64,000 nt of DNA from the NCBI GenBank assembly GCA_910575705.1, contig CAJTFG010000001.1:372001-436000 (forward strand). Reading direction: 5' to 3'. A program made the translations under genes and the position numbers. Below the pieces are notes generated by a model, which worked only from the letters and a program-made list of their open reading frames with translations, ran no database searches and was not told where the DNA came from. This document shows positions 25,711 to 35,016 of the stretch, piece by piece (positions within the stretch are counted from its first letter, which is position 1; each line of letters begins with the position of its first letter). Source of the stretch: Erysipelotrichales bacterium. GTDB taxonomy: Bacteria > Bacillota_I > Bacilli_A > Erysipelotrichales > Erysipelotrichaceae.

Positions 25711-27978
25711 ATGGCAAGGATCAACATTGACGGCGAACAAAATGTAGAAGTCAGTAAACCGGTTCCTTCCGAGAAAACTCCTCAGCAGCAGCTGGCGATC
25801 ATGGAGGCGTATACAGAAGCGCATAAAAACAGCGCACATCTGGATAAAGCACAGCGCGAGATCAACTGTCTGAAAACGATTTTTCCGGTGCTGTTTCGTT
25901 CCATCGGGGAGGATGATTTGATTGCCGGAAGACTGGATTTTCTTCCGATCGGCTTCGGCAGTGTAACAAGCATCGGCGGTGTCGGTCACTACTGTGTATT
26001 CCATAAGCTGCGTGCTTTCAAGGAACAGTTAACTACCGAGGAAGAAAAAGCAAGAGTCGATGCTCTTTATGACTACTGGCAGGAACATGATGTGAAATCC
26101 ATCTACTGTCAGGATGTATTAAACGATACGACGACCGGACGTTTTATCGACTGCAATTATCCGTTTATGGCTACTGCCCGTTTAAGCGGTATGATGTTAA
26201 ATTACAAAAAGTTGATGAAATACGGTATCAACGGATTGATCGAATTGATCAATCGGCAAGGAGATAATGCGTTCTTAACCAGTTCCGCAGAAGCTCTTGC
26301 GCTGTTAAAAACAGTTATCGACCGTCAGATCGAGCTTGTGGAGGAAAAGCTGACAACAGCACAAGGACAGCGTCAAAAAGATCTGCAGCTGATGAAGGAT
26401 GATCTGGCTGTGATACGGGAAGATGTTCCGCATACGTTCCATCAGGCATTACAGCTGTTTTGGATCTACGCTCTATGTGCCGGCGTCATCAACTACGGAC
26501 GCATGGACGATGTATTAGGTCCTTATCTGAAAGATGATATCGATGCCGGACGGATCGATGAAGAAGAAGCTTACCGCTATTTAAAATCCTTATGGAAGAT
26601 GATCGAAAACCGCAGAACAACGGTAAACGGACGCATCATTGTCGGCGGCAAAGGAAGAGAACATGCAGAGGCAGCGGATTTGTTCGCCCGCATCTGTCTT
26701 CGCGTATGCAAAGATACCCGCTATGTAGAACCGCAGTTTACTCTTCGATTCAGTTCCGATACGCCGCAGGACATCATGGATATGGCGTATGACTGCATCG
26801 GCAGCGGTGCTACGTATCCTACTTTATATAACGATGATGTCAATATACCGGCAGTGGAATACGCTATGCGGGTAGATCAAAAAACAGCCCAGCAGTATGT
26901 ACCGTTCGGATGCGGAGAATTCGTCATCCAAGGACAAAGCGTCGGTACACCGAACACAATGTTAAACTTGTTGAAGATCTTCGATATGACGCTGCATGAA
27001 GGCGCCGACTCCTTTGACGGCATTAAGAAAAACGGGCCGGTACATGTAAAACCATTAAGCGAATTTCATACGTTTGATGATCTGTATGAGCAATATAAAA
27101 AGCTCTTAGATTACTATTTCGATATAAGCGTACAGGCACAGAGCTATTCTTATGAGGTAATGAACAAGGAAGTTTCTTTCCTGTTTACAAGCATATTGAT
27201 GGATGACTGCATCACTAGAAAAAAAGCGCTTTTGGACGGTGGTGTAAAAATCCTCGGCGGTACAAACGAAACGTATGGAAATATCAATACAAGCGATGCC
27301 TTGTATGCCATCAAAACACTTGTATATGAGCAGAAAAAATATACGCTGGAACAGTTAGTGGAAGCAGCGGATCATGACTTTGCAGGTTATGAATATATCC
27401 AGAAAGATTTGTTGGATGCACCGAAATACGGAAACGACCATACCGCATGTGATGAACTGGCAAATGATCTTTATGAGTTTGTCGCAAAAGGTATCCGTCA
27501 GCGCGGGATCGACGCCGGTATGGGATATTATCTGATTGTTATCAGCAATAACCAGACAAATACCGATTGGGGACATAAAACGGCCGCTTCTTTAGATGGT
27601 AGAAAATCCGGGCTTTATATGAATCCCGCCAACAATCCGCAAGGCGGCGCCGCAAAGAGCGGACCTACGGCCGTATTAAATTCATTGAGCCGCTTTGATG
27701 CCAAATACCATGGCGGAAGTGTACAAAATATCAAATTCACACCGCGGATGTTCCAAAAAGACAGAGAGAAGATCAAATATCTGTTTCAGACATATTTTGC
27801 GAAAGGCGGCTGTCAGCTGATGGTGACCGTTGTCGATCACGGTATCTTGGAGGATGCACAAAAGCATCCGGAGAACTATCCAGATCTGATCGTCCGCGTT
27901 GCCGGATACAGCGCTGTCTTTGTCAATCTGACAAAGGATATCCAAGAAGAACTCATGAGTCGTGAACTGTATGATTAA
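25711..27978 (+). CDS. Glycyl radical enzyme 1 (pyruvate formate-lyase superfamily, GCGE type)
   Basis: Encodes 755 residues of the glycyl radical superfamily. The C-terminal radical site is RVAGYSA (glycine near residue 732). The active-site loop is FGCGEF (Cys about 401, Glu about 403). Cys-x-Glu is kept, as in dehydratase/lyase members, but the usual middle Val is Gly. The start is set at MARINIDG, one base after the nanE stop, though an in-frame ATG eight codons earlier is possible. Its activase follows with an overlap. A sugar-phosphate substrate is suggested by the NanE and DeoR neighbours; the reaction is not known. Oxygen-sensitive, so anaerobic use. Confidence 0.9.
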   Translation: MARINIDGEQNVEVSKPVPSEKTPQQQLAIMEAYTEAHKNSAHLDKAQREINCLKTIFPVLFRSIGEDDLIAGRLDFLPIGFGSVTSIGGVGHYCVFHKLRAFKEQLTTEEEKARVDALYDYWQEHDVKSIYCQDVLNDTTTGRFIDCNYPFMATARLSGMMLNYKKLMKYGINGLIELINRQGDNAFLTSSAEALALLKTVIDRQIELVEEKLTTAQGQRQKDLQLMKDDLAVIREDVPHTFHQALQLFWIYALCAGVINYGRMDDVLGPYLKDDIDAGRIDEEEAYRYLKSLWKMIENRRTTVNGRIIVGGKGREHAEAADLFARICLRVCKDTRYVEPQFTLRFSSDTPQDIMDMAYDCIGSGATYPTLYNDDVNIPAVEYAMRVDQKTAQQYVPFGCGEFVIQGQSVGTPNTMLNLLKIFDMTLHEGADSFDGIKKNGPVHVKPLSEFHTFDDLYEQYKKLLDYYFDISVQAQSYSYEVMNKEVSFLFTSILMDDCITRKKALLDGGVKILGGTNETYGNINTSDALYAIKTLVYEQKKYTLEQLVEAADHDFAGYEYIQKDLLDAPKYGNDHTACDELANDLYEFVAKGIRQRGIDAGMGYYLIVISNNQTNTDWGHKTAASLDGRKSGLYMNPANNPQGGAAKSGPTAVLNSLSRFDAKYHGGSVQNIKFTPRMFQKDREKIKYLFQTYFAKGGCQLMVTVVDHGILEDAQKHPENYPDLIVRVAGYSAVFVNLTKDIQEELMSRELYD

Positions 27979-28867
27979 CATTTGCAACATCGAGCGTTTT
28001 GCGACGCATGACGGTCCCGGTATCCGCACGGTCGTCTTCTTTCAAGGGTGCCCACTGCGCTGTCCATGGTGTGCCAATCCGGAATCACAGATCATACAGG
28101 CACATCTATTGTACGATCACAAAAAATGCGTCGGCTGCCAAGTATGCGAGCAGCATTGTCCGACAAAAGCGATCCAATTTACCGATCATCGTTTCACATG
28201 GGATAGAAGCCTTTGTATTCACTGTAAAGCATGTGAACAGGCATGCCTGCATCATGCGATCAGCTTTGCCGGAGAACAGAGATCCATCGATGACATCATG
28301 GAAGAGATACGGAAAGATAAAGATTATTATCGATCTTCTCACGGCGGCGTTACCATTTCCGGCGGAGAAGCCTTCATGCAATTTCCGCAACTGATGGAGC
28401 TGTTAAAAAAGCTGAAAGAGGAAGACCTGCATGTCACGATAGAGACCTGCGGACAGTTTCCAAGCGAATATCTGGAACAGGCATACCCATATATCGATCT
28501 GTTTTACTTTGACATCAAGCATGTCGATGATGATATATACCGATCTACGGTAAAAGGAAACCGAAAACAAGTTCAGAGAAATATGGAATACCTGACACGG
28601 AAAGATCCCGATAAGATCGTCTTTCGGGTACCCGTCATCCCCGGTTTTAACTATGATGATAAAACACTGAACGCCATTATCGATCTGGCAAAACAGCATC
28701 ACGTAAAAGAAGTCCATTTTCTTCCCTATCATACTTTGGGCAAAGTCAAGTATGAAAAAATGCTGCAAGACTACACATGGAGTCCGACGATGATGAAAGA
28801 GGAAGAACTTGAAAAGTATAAACCATATGCCCTGTCACAGGGGATTACTTTAAAGATCGGCGGATAA
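27971..28867 (+). CDS. Glycyl radical enzyme activase 1 (radical SAM)
   Basis: Encodes 298 residues. It begins at an ATG that overlaps the end of the GRE gene by 8 bp; a GTG three codons earlier is less likely. The radical SAM motif is CPLRCPWC (about residue 27), followed by a two-cluster ferredoxin insert, CVGCQVCEQHC and CIHCKACEQAC, then the SAM-binding SGGEAFMQ. It uses S-adenosylmethionine to install the glycyl radical on its partner. The two extra [4Fe-4S] sites are typical of activases for GRE lyases and dehydratases rather than of PflA itself. Confidence 0.95.
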   Translation: MINICNIERFATHDGPGIRTVVFFQGCPLRCPWCANPESQIIQAHLLYDHKKCVGCQVCEQHCPTKAIQFTDHRFTWDRSLCIHCKACEQACLHHAISFAGEQRSIDDIMEEIRKDKDYYRSSHGGVTISGGEAFMQFPQLMELLKKLKEEDLHVTIETCGQFPSEYLEQAYPYIDLFYFDIKHVDDDIYRSTVKGNRKQVQRNMEYLTRKDPDKIVFRVPVIPGFNYDDKTLNAIIDLAKQHHVKEVHFLPYHTLGKVKYEKMLQDYTWSPTMMKEEELEKYKPYALSQGITLKIGG

Positions 28868-28903
28868 ACCCTTTCAAAATTGCCACTATAAAGTAATCAC
28901 TGA

Positions 28904-28929
28904 AAAAGAAGGAACGCGTTCCTTCTTTT
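28904..28929. terminator. Bidirectional terminator between convergent operons
   Basis: A perfect 26-bp palindrome (AAAAGAAGGAACG and its complement) sits between the GRE activase (plus) and the ATPase gene (minus), with T-rich sequence on both exits. Confidence 0.8.
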
Positions 28930-28954
28930 CTTTTGTTATTTTTCGTATACTTTA

Positions 28955-30298
28955 CTAATGTAAGCGACGATATTCCAGTGCTATGTCAATCAGCCGGTCT
29001 GTCTGATCGACCATAAACAAGGGAATATTCAACACATCATCATCCAATTTCAAATTATCCAGAGAGAAGCGAATACGAAGCTTCACTTGATCCGGAAATA
29101 ACTCCTTAAATTTCTTCAGACTCCTGCTTGTTGTATTAACTCCGGATTTTATCTCTACAGGAAAAATATCGTTTTCTCTCTGGATAAGGAAATCTACTTC
29201 ATAAGGAGGATTATTCTGATTCCAATATCGAGGAATAACTTCAAATTGAGTAATTAAAATCTGAAGTACGAAATTTTCCGTCAATGCTCCTTTAAACTCG
29301 GTAAACAGACGATTACCCTCTCCAAAAGCAGTAGGAGCCAACTGCGACAGACGACGAAGCAATCCTACATCTACCAAATAAATTTTAAAGGCAGAGAGAT
29401 CATCATAAGCAGACATAGGCAGACCGGGAGCAGAACTGCGATAAATCTTATGCACCAGCCGGGCATCTACCAACCACTGCAAAGCATTTTCATATTCACG
29501 AGCCCTTGCACCTTCTTTAACCGCTTTATAGATAAACTTTTTATTTTCTCTTGCGAGCTGAGATGGTATCGACTTCCAAATCATAGAGATCTTCGGAAAC
29601 TCATTAACATCGGGATACTTGGCAAAATCTCGTTCATAAGCATTGATAATCCCCGACAAAACTTCCTGCACAGCAGATACATCCCGTTCTTCCGTCCACA
29701 TCCGCACCGATTCCGGCATACCGCCGGTAACATAATACATTTTAAGTTTTTCATAAAGAGGATTAAAAAAAGCATCCGGGATCGGTTCGATAGTATCTAC
29801 CTTATTCAGATACTCCGCTAAATTCTCATCACCGCTTGCAAGCAGGAACTCGGTAAACGTCATAGGATCGACCTGCATAAAATTAACCTTGCCTACAGGG
29901 AATGAAGAAGGTTTGGCTAAGGAGATCCCGAGAAGAGAACCGGCGCAGGCAATATGATATTGCGGTGCATTCTCACAAAAATATTTCATAGAATTGATTG
30001 CCTTAGGGCATTCTTGTACTTCGTCAAAAATGATAAACGTTTTTTCAGGCATAATTTTCTGACCGCTGGCCAGCATTAAATTCTGTAAGATTCGATCCAC
30101 ATTTTTTGTCGTTTCAAAGAACTGTTTATATTCTTCATTTTCATCAAAATTAAAATAGGCTATATTTTCATAATATAACTTGCCGAATTCTTTTAAAATC
30201 CAAGTTTTCCCTACTTGACGAACACCTTTCAAGATCAACGGTTTTCGATAAGGAGAATTCTTCCATTCCAACAATCGTTTCAACAACAGTCGTTCCAT
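28955..30298 (-). CDS. AAA ATPase with DUF4143 (AAA_14 family)
   Basis: Encodes 447 residues. P-loop GVRQVGKTW (about 27-35), Walker B FIIFDEVQECP (about 90), GSLLGI sensor, then the DUF4143 domain ending with a restriction-nuclease-like motif (EVDFLIQ followed by VEIKSG). The start is set at MERLLLKR with GGGAG 7 bp upstream. These AAA_14/DUF4143 proteins are common as stand-alone genes in gut Firmicutes and Bacteroidetes; their function is unsettled. The E-V-D-F and E-I-K pair suggests a nuclease-like fold. It lies alone between two sugar modules. Confidence 0.88.
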   Translation of the reverse strand: MERLLLKRLLEWKNSPYRKPLILKGVRQVGKTWILKEFGKLYYENIAYFNFDENEEYKQFFETTKNVDRILQNLMLASGQKIMPEKTFIIFDEVQECPKAINSMKYFCENAPQYHIACAGSLLGISLAKPSSFPVGKVNFMQVDPMTFTEFLLASGDENLAEYLNKVDTIEPIPDAFFNPLYEKLKMYYVTGGMPESVRMWTEERDVSAVQEVLSGIINAYERDFAKYPDVNEFPKISMIWKSIPSQLARENKKFIYKAVKEGARAREYENALQWLVDARLVHKIYRSSAPGLPMSAYDDLSAFKIYLVDVGLLRRLSQLAPTAFGEGNRLFTEFKGALTENFVLQILITQFEVIPRYWNQNNPPYEVDFLIQRENDIFPVEIKSGVNTTSRSLKKFKELFPDQVKLRIRFSLDNLKLDDDVLNIPLFMVDQTDRLIDIALEYRRLH

Positions 30299-30472
30299 AT
30301 ACAACACTCCCTTTCCTTATTATTGGAGCTACATACATTTTTATTATATATAGAACAGCAGGAAAAAACAACGACAATCACATTATTATCAATGATTTTG
30401 TGAGTTATATCACACTATTATTAAAAAATAATGGAATATGCAACTGATTCCCTATTTTTTATACGATTTACT

Positions 30473-30925
30473 CTACTTTTCTCTCTTATTCCAAACCTGT
30501 GCCAATATGTCCTTAAGCACCAAAGAAGCATCCTCATCACCATATCCGCATTCCGTTTGCAGCTTCTGTAATAATGTTTGAAGTGCTGCATCATACTCTT
30601 GCGTATTCACTTCCTGCCGGTATTTTTCCAAGATCGGATATTTTTTTGCCCATACTTTCGTCCAATCGACTTCTTTCTGTTTTTCCTCGCTTATGCTTTC
30701 AATCGCATGCTCGATCTCTTTCATATCCACATCAAAATCGATCAGCTCATCCAACGTCACATGATACAATACCGACAGTTTCTTCGACTGCCCTATGTCC
30801 GGAAGCGTTTCATCCAACTCCCATTTCGAAATGGTCTGCCTGCTTACGCCTAATTTTTCCGCCACCGCTTCCTGTGACAAACCGCTTTTCTTACGCGCAT
30901 GGAATAAACTGTTTCCCAAACTCAT
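30473..30925 (-). CDS. XRE-family helix-turn-helix regulator
   Basis: Encodes 150 residues. The start is MSLGNSLFHARK, with AAAGGAGG 8 bp upstream; a longer in-frame reading has no ribosome site. The N-terminal XRE domain (about 6-60, LSQEAVAEKLGVSRQTISKWELDETLPDI) is followed by a helical, charged C-terminal region (EEKQKEVDWTKVWAKKYPILEKYRQEV). Targets are unknown. It has no clear operon partner. Confidence 0.9.
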   Translation of the reverse strand: MSLGNSLFHARKKSGLSQEAVAEKLGVSRQTISKWELDETLPDIGQSKKLSVLYHVTLDELIDFDVDMKEIEHAIESISEEKQKEVDWTKVWAKKYPILEKYRQEVNTQEYDAALQTLLQKLQTECGYGDEDASLVLKDILAQVWNKREK

Positions 30926-31035
30926 CTTACCTGCCTCCTTTACGAATACAAAACAAGTATAAAAGAAAGACACGGGAAAATCTACCGGTTCCATTTTCCA
31001 TTTATGCCCGCTTTTTTAACATATCTATCTCAAAA

Positions 31036-31060
31036 AAAGAAAGGGCAAGTCCTTTCTTTT
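31036..31060 (-). terminator. Terminator of GRE module 2 operon
   Basis: AAAGAAAGG pairs with CCTTTCTTT across a 6-base loop, with A- and T-runs. It lies just after the transaldolase gene on the minus strand. Confidence 0.75.
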
Positions 31061-31075
31061 TCGGATTTCGTATAA

Positions 31076-31741
31076 TTATCGCAAAGCAGTGATACCGTAT
31101 GCTTTTTTCCAATCGTCGGTAAATGTCTTTACCGCACTGTCGGTGCCCGGATGATCGATCATATGGAACGCTACATCTACTGGGATCGTAACTGCCTGAA
31201 TACCGGCAACCAGCAGCTGATGCACCTGCTTCGTATTCTTAAAAGACGCCGCAACGACCTTTGTGTCCATATGATTTTTTTCCAGCATCTGAATCAGTTC
31301 TTTTACATTTTCCACACCGTCACCGAAGTTATCCATACGGTTTACATACGGCGCCAGATAATCCGCCCCGGATAATGCTGCCAGAAATGCCTGATCCGCT
31401 GTATAAATAGCAGTCGCTAACACTCCGAGACCGAGTTTCTTACATTTTTTGATCGCCTTCAATCCTTCATGGGTAACCGGAATCTTCACATACATATTCT
31501 TCTTTCTCAAAGAACAGATATACTTGGCTTCTTCCACGATCTCATCACATGTCGTTGCCAATACCTGAATAAACAGTTTCTGATCCTCACTCAAGATATC
31601 GATGATCTCTTTTACTACCTGATCGAACGGTTTCTTACTCTTCGTAATGATGGATGGGTTCGTCGTTACTCCCGTCACCGTCAATAAATCGTTCAATTCT
31701 TTGATTGCCGCTACATCAGCTGTGTCTAAAATAAGTTCCAT
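31076..31741 (-). CDS. fsa: Fructose-6-phosphate aldolase / transaldolase-like protein
   Basis: Encodes 221 residues, the length of small FSA/TalC-type aldolases. It has LDTADV at the N-terminus, GVTTNPSI, the Schiff-base lysine in VKIPVT (Lys86, equivalent to Lys85 of E. coli FsaA), LGVLATAIYT and SGADYLAPYVNR. It is last in the operon GRE2, activase 2, aldolase. The same trio occurs in E. coli as ybiW, ybiY and fsaA. From memory, recent work assigns the E. coli set to 1,5-anhydroglucitol-6-phosphate breakdown, with the aldolase splitting 1-deoxyfructose-6-phosphate. A parallel role here is inference. Confidence 0.92.
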   Translation of the reverse strand: MELILDTADVAAIKELNDLLTVTGVTTNPSIITKSKKPFDQVVKEIIDILSEDQKLFIQVLATTCDEIVEEAKYICSLRKKNMYVKIPVTHEGLKAIKKCKKLGLGVLATAIYTADQAFLAALSGADYLAPYVNRMDNFGDGVENVKELIQMLEKNHMDTKVVAASFKNTKQVHQLLVAGIQAVTIPVDVAFHMIDHPGTDSAVKTFTDDWKKAYGITALR

Positions 31742-31758
31742 TGTTCTCTCTCCTTTTC

Positions 31759-32601
31759 TTATGTTCCGTGAACAATCGTTTGTATTCCTTCTTTATGAAA
31801 CATCTCTTCTATCTGATGAACCTCTTCATCACGTAACGGTGTCAGTTCTTCACATGTATATTCCATCGCGATGGATGCGTATTTATTGGCACCCAGCTGA
31901 TGAAACGGAAGCAGGTGCACTTCTGTGAGATTCAGCTCTTTTACACTTTTTATGACCTCCCGCACATTTTGCGGTGTTGCCGTATATGTCGGTATAAGCG
32001 GTATACGCGGTATTACTTTGCCGTTCATTGCCAAGATCGAACGTACATTCTCTTTCATCTGCAGCACATCCAGATGCAGGATCTCACGGCTCTTTTGCGG
32101 ATCCATGATCTTAAAATCCACAAGAAATAAATCGACATACTTCACAAGCTCTTCCAATCTTGCGATCGGCAGCGACATCGTCGTTTCTACCGCCGTATGA
32201 ATATGCTCTTCTTTGCATTTCTTCAAAAGCTCGATCGCAAAATCGATCTGTAATAAAAACTCACCGCCGGATAGCGTTACACCGCCGCCGCTGGATTCAT
32301 AAAATACCCGATCACGCTGTACGATATCAAATACCTCATCGATGCTCTTCATCTCTCCGATGATCTCTTTGGCACCTGTCGGACAGTCTTTCGCATCGGT
32401 TTCACACATGCCGTTAATCTTCTTTGAACAATTCATACATATGCTTTTTTTGTAAAACAGCTGCGGTTTCATACTGAGGGACTCGGGATTGCAGCACCAC
32501 GGACATCGGCAATGACATCCTTTAAAAAATACGATCGTGCGAATACCGCCGCCATCATGCAACGAATAGCGCTGGATATTAAAGATACACGCCTGCATCA
32601 T
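31759..32601 (-). CDS. Glycyl radical enzyme activase 2 (radical SAM)
   Basis: Encodes 280 residues. Radical SAM motif CHCRCPWC (about residue 29) in the context LHDGGGIRTIVFFKGC, and SGGEFLLQ for SAM binding. The iron-sulphur insert is reduced: it contains CMNCSKKINGMCETDAKDC rather than the two full ferredoxin motifs of activase 1. It overlaps the end of the GRE2 gene by 4 bp (ATGA-type), so it surely serves that enzyme. It resembles the PflC/YbiY group. Confidence 0.94.
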   Translation of the reverse strand: MMQACIFNIQRYSLHDGGGIRTIVFFKGCHCRCPWCCNPESLSMKPQLFYKKSICMNCSKKINGMCETDAKDCPTGAKEIIGEMKSIDEVFDIVQRDRVFYESSGGGVTLSGGEFLLQIDFAIELLKKCKEEHIHTAVETTMSLPIARLEELVKYVDLFLVDFKIMDPQKSREILHLDVLQMKENVRSILAMNGKVIPRIPLIPTYTATPQNVREVIKSVKELNLTEVHLLPFHQLGANKYASIAMEYTCEELTPLRDEEVHQIEEMFHKEGIQTIVHGT

Positions 32602-34877
32602 AATACATGCTCGCTTCGGCGGATGATGTCATCCTGAATCGGCTTGCTTAATTCCGTAAACATCGCACTATAACCGGCTACGCGCACAACGAGATCTTTA
32701 TAATTCTCCGGATGCTTTTGCGCATCAATCAGCGTTTCGCGATGAATGACATTGAATTGAATATGTTGCAGCTTCAAGCGAGAAAAACTCTTCAAATAGC
32801 TGATCAGCTTTTCAATGCCGCGTTCCCCTTCTAAGGTAGAAGGAGAAAACTTCACATTTAACAAGCTGCCGTTGGAATTCAAGATATTATCAAGCTTACT
32901 GACGCTCTTCAGACTGGCACTCGGTCCCTGCTGATCTCTTCCGACCATCGGCGACAATCCGCCATCCGCAAGCTGTTCTCCCGCTTTTCTGCCATCAGCA
33001 CTAGCACCGACACCTTCTCCCAAAGGTATATGAGCACTTACGGTATAAGAACCGGGATGGAACGTACCGCCGCGCGGATTCTCATACTTCGCTACCTCAT
33101 CGCCATAAAATGAAAGCAGACTGGCGCCCAAAGTGTCCACCTCATCGTTATCATTGCCGTACTTCGGATATTTATTGATGAAGTACTGACGCAAAGTCTC
33201 TTCGTTTTCCCAGTTATGCTCCAATATATCGAGCAGCTTTTGATACGATAAACGCTGTTCTTCAAACACTGCCTTTTTTACCACATACAACGAATCACTC
33301 AAATTAGGACAGCCGATCCCCTGTACACCGGAGAAATTATACTTCGCGCCCCCGGCAGTAATATCCAGTCCCTTTTCCTTGCATCCTTCAATAAACGTAG
33401 AAAGAAACGGTGTCGATGCACATTCACGATGGGCGATATCACACGTATTGCTGCCCTCTACCATAAAGCGGATATAATATGCAATGTTCTTCTTGATCGC
33501 TTCATGGAACTCATCATAGCTATCAAATCCTTCCGGATGTTCCTTCATGGTGATCTCCATGCACTTCAAAAGATTGAACATCGCAATATCGTGCAGCCCG
33601 TATGTCTTTGCCGGAATGCTTAATTCCACACATCCGACCACGGCATAATCGCGCGCATCATGCAAGTTGACGCCGCGGTTCACATATGCCAGGATATTGG
33701 CTTCATCATTGAAGATCTGCGGCAGTCCCGTTCCCAGACGAATGGTTTGTGCCGCCGTCTTCCACAATGTATACGGCGTTTGTTCATGCACACGAACAGA
33801 GAGATTCGGCTGCGGCAGACGAATATCCTCATGCAGCCTCAAAAGCAGCTCTGAAAAATCATTGCTGGCATCTTTTCCATCTCTATCCACACCGCCTACC
33901 ATCAGCGTGTAGCCGATCGGGAATCCGGCAAAGAATTTTGCACTTTCACTGCTGCGTATCGCTACGATGGAATTAAACTTTAAATATAAGCAATCCAACA
34001 ATTCTTTCACAAATTCGGGATCTGTTTCCTTTTTATAATAGGAATACATATACTGATCAAAGCGCCCGACGGAAATAGAACTCGCATTGGATTCATGCTG
34101 GAAGATCACACAGCTGATCCAAAATAACTGCACTGCTTCATAAAGCGTATCCGGACGTTCATACGCTACCTTATGCAAGATGCGTTTGATCTCCTTTAGT
34201 TCTTCTATTCTTTTCTCATCACGGCAATCATCGATCTTTTTATCCACTTCCGCCTCATAGCGCAAAACATAGCGGATAGCGGCTTCCAAACAGATTTCAC
34301 TTGCTTCATAAAAAGCATTTTCCGGATGTTCCTTACGCAGCAGCCGCATTTCTTCCAGCAGCTTCTCCAACCCGTTTTCCAACAAATACGGATAGTCTGG
34401 AATGATGTGTCCCTGTCCTTTATCGGTCTGGTTGATCGCAACTACCTTTGTCTGCACCGCCTTTTTCACATCTTCGGAAACATGCTCGTTATAATAGTCC
34501 TTTAATGAGCGTCCCTTCCAATACGGATATAGATGCTCGCGGTAATACTGCTTATCTTCCTCGCTCATGCGGAATTTATCCTGCGGTCTTGTTTCAAATT
34601 GATCCAATTCCTCTAAGATCCAATACGGTGACATCTCCGGAGAAATGACACCGCTGCGCGGAAATTCACTTCGATTTCCGACGAGCAGATCATCGTCGTC
34701 GATCACGATCACATGGTTCTCTAATATATGACGCAAAGCTTTCGCTCTGCGAACAACGATCGGTTCTCCTTCCGTCATCTGAAAGCTTTCCGTATATAAA
34801 ATGGATCTCTCTAACGATACGACGCGCGGATCCGCAAATAACGATGCCTTGATTCTTTGTGTGCGTTCTGACAGCAT
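32598..34877 (-). CDS. Glycyl radical enzyme 2 (PflD/YbiW-like)
   Basis: Encodes 759 residues of the glycyl radical superfamily with the canonical VVGCVELSIP active-site loop (Cys about 416, Glu about 418) and RVAGYSAM radical site (glycine about 735). Other landmarks: GRFDQYMYSYY and ADGRKAGEQLADGGLSPM. It heads the operon with its activase and an FSA-type aldolase and is divergent from DeoR regulator 2. This context fits the YbiW group, for which I recall a sugar-phosphate (1,5-anhydroglucitol-6-phosphate) lyase assignment. That substrate is inference here. Confidence 0.93.
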   Translation of the reverse strand: MLSERTQRIKASLFADPRVVSLERSILYTESFQMTEGEPIVVRRAKALRHILENHVIVIDDDDLLVGNRSEFPRSGVISPEMSPYWILEELDQFETRPQDKFRMSEEDKQYYREHLYPYWKGRSLKDYYNEHVSEDVKKAVQTKVVAINQTDKGQGHIIPDYPYLLENGLEKLLEEMRLLRKEHPENAFYEASEICLEAAIRYVLRYEAEVDKKIDDCRDEKRIEELKEIKRILHKVAYERPDTLYEAVQLFWISCVIFQHESNASSISVGRFDQYMYSYYKKETDPEFVKELLDCLYLKFNSIVAIRSSESAKFFAGFPIGYTLMVGGVDRDGKDASNDFSELLLRLHEDIRLPQPNLSVRVHEQTPYTLWKTAAQTIRLGTGLPQIFNDEANILAYVNRGVNLHDARDYAVVGCVELSIPAKTYGLHDIAMFNLLKCMEITMKEHPEGFDSYDEFHEAIKKNIAYYIRFMVEGSNTCDIAHRECASTPFLSTFIEGCKEKGLDITAGGAKYNFSGVQGIGCPNLSDSLYVVKKAVFEEQRLSYQKLLDILEHNWENEETLRQYFINKYPKYGNDNDEVDTLGASLLSFYGDEVAKYENPRGGTFHPGSYTVSAHIPLGEGVGASADGRKAGEQLADGGLSPMVGRDQQGPSASLKSVSKLDNILNSNGSLLNVKFSPSTLEGERGIEKLISYLKSFSRLKLQHIQFNVIHRETLIDAQKHPENYKDLVVRVAGYSAMFTELSKPIQDDIIRRSEHVL

Positions 34878-34946
34878 AATGCAGCCCCTTTCTTATTTAT
34901 TATTATTTTATCTCATTTATTATTGTTTGGCAACCCTTCGCTTACA

Positions 34947-34982
34947 TTATTTTTTATTATTTCTTCTTATTTTTTATTATTT
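34947..34982 (+). promoter_or_regulatory. Direct-repeat operator between GRE2 and DeoR2
   Basis: TTATTTTTTATTATTT occurs twice, at 34947 and 34967, exactly 20 bp apart (two helical turns). It lies in the 139-bp divergent gap just before a TATACT box (about 34988). More distant copies (TTATTTATTATTATTTT) lie near 34893. This is a likely DeoR-type binding site that controls both directions. Confidence 0.6.
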
Positions 34983-35016
34983 GTTGTATACTATACAAAA
35001 AGACAGGAGGTATATC

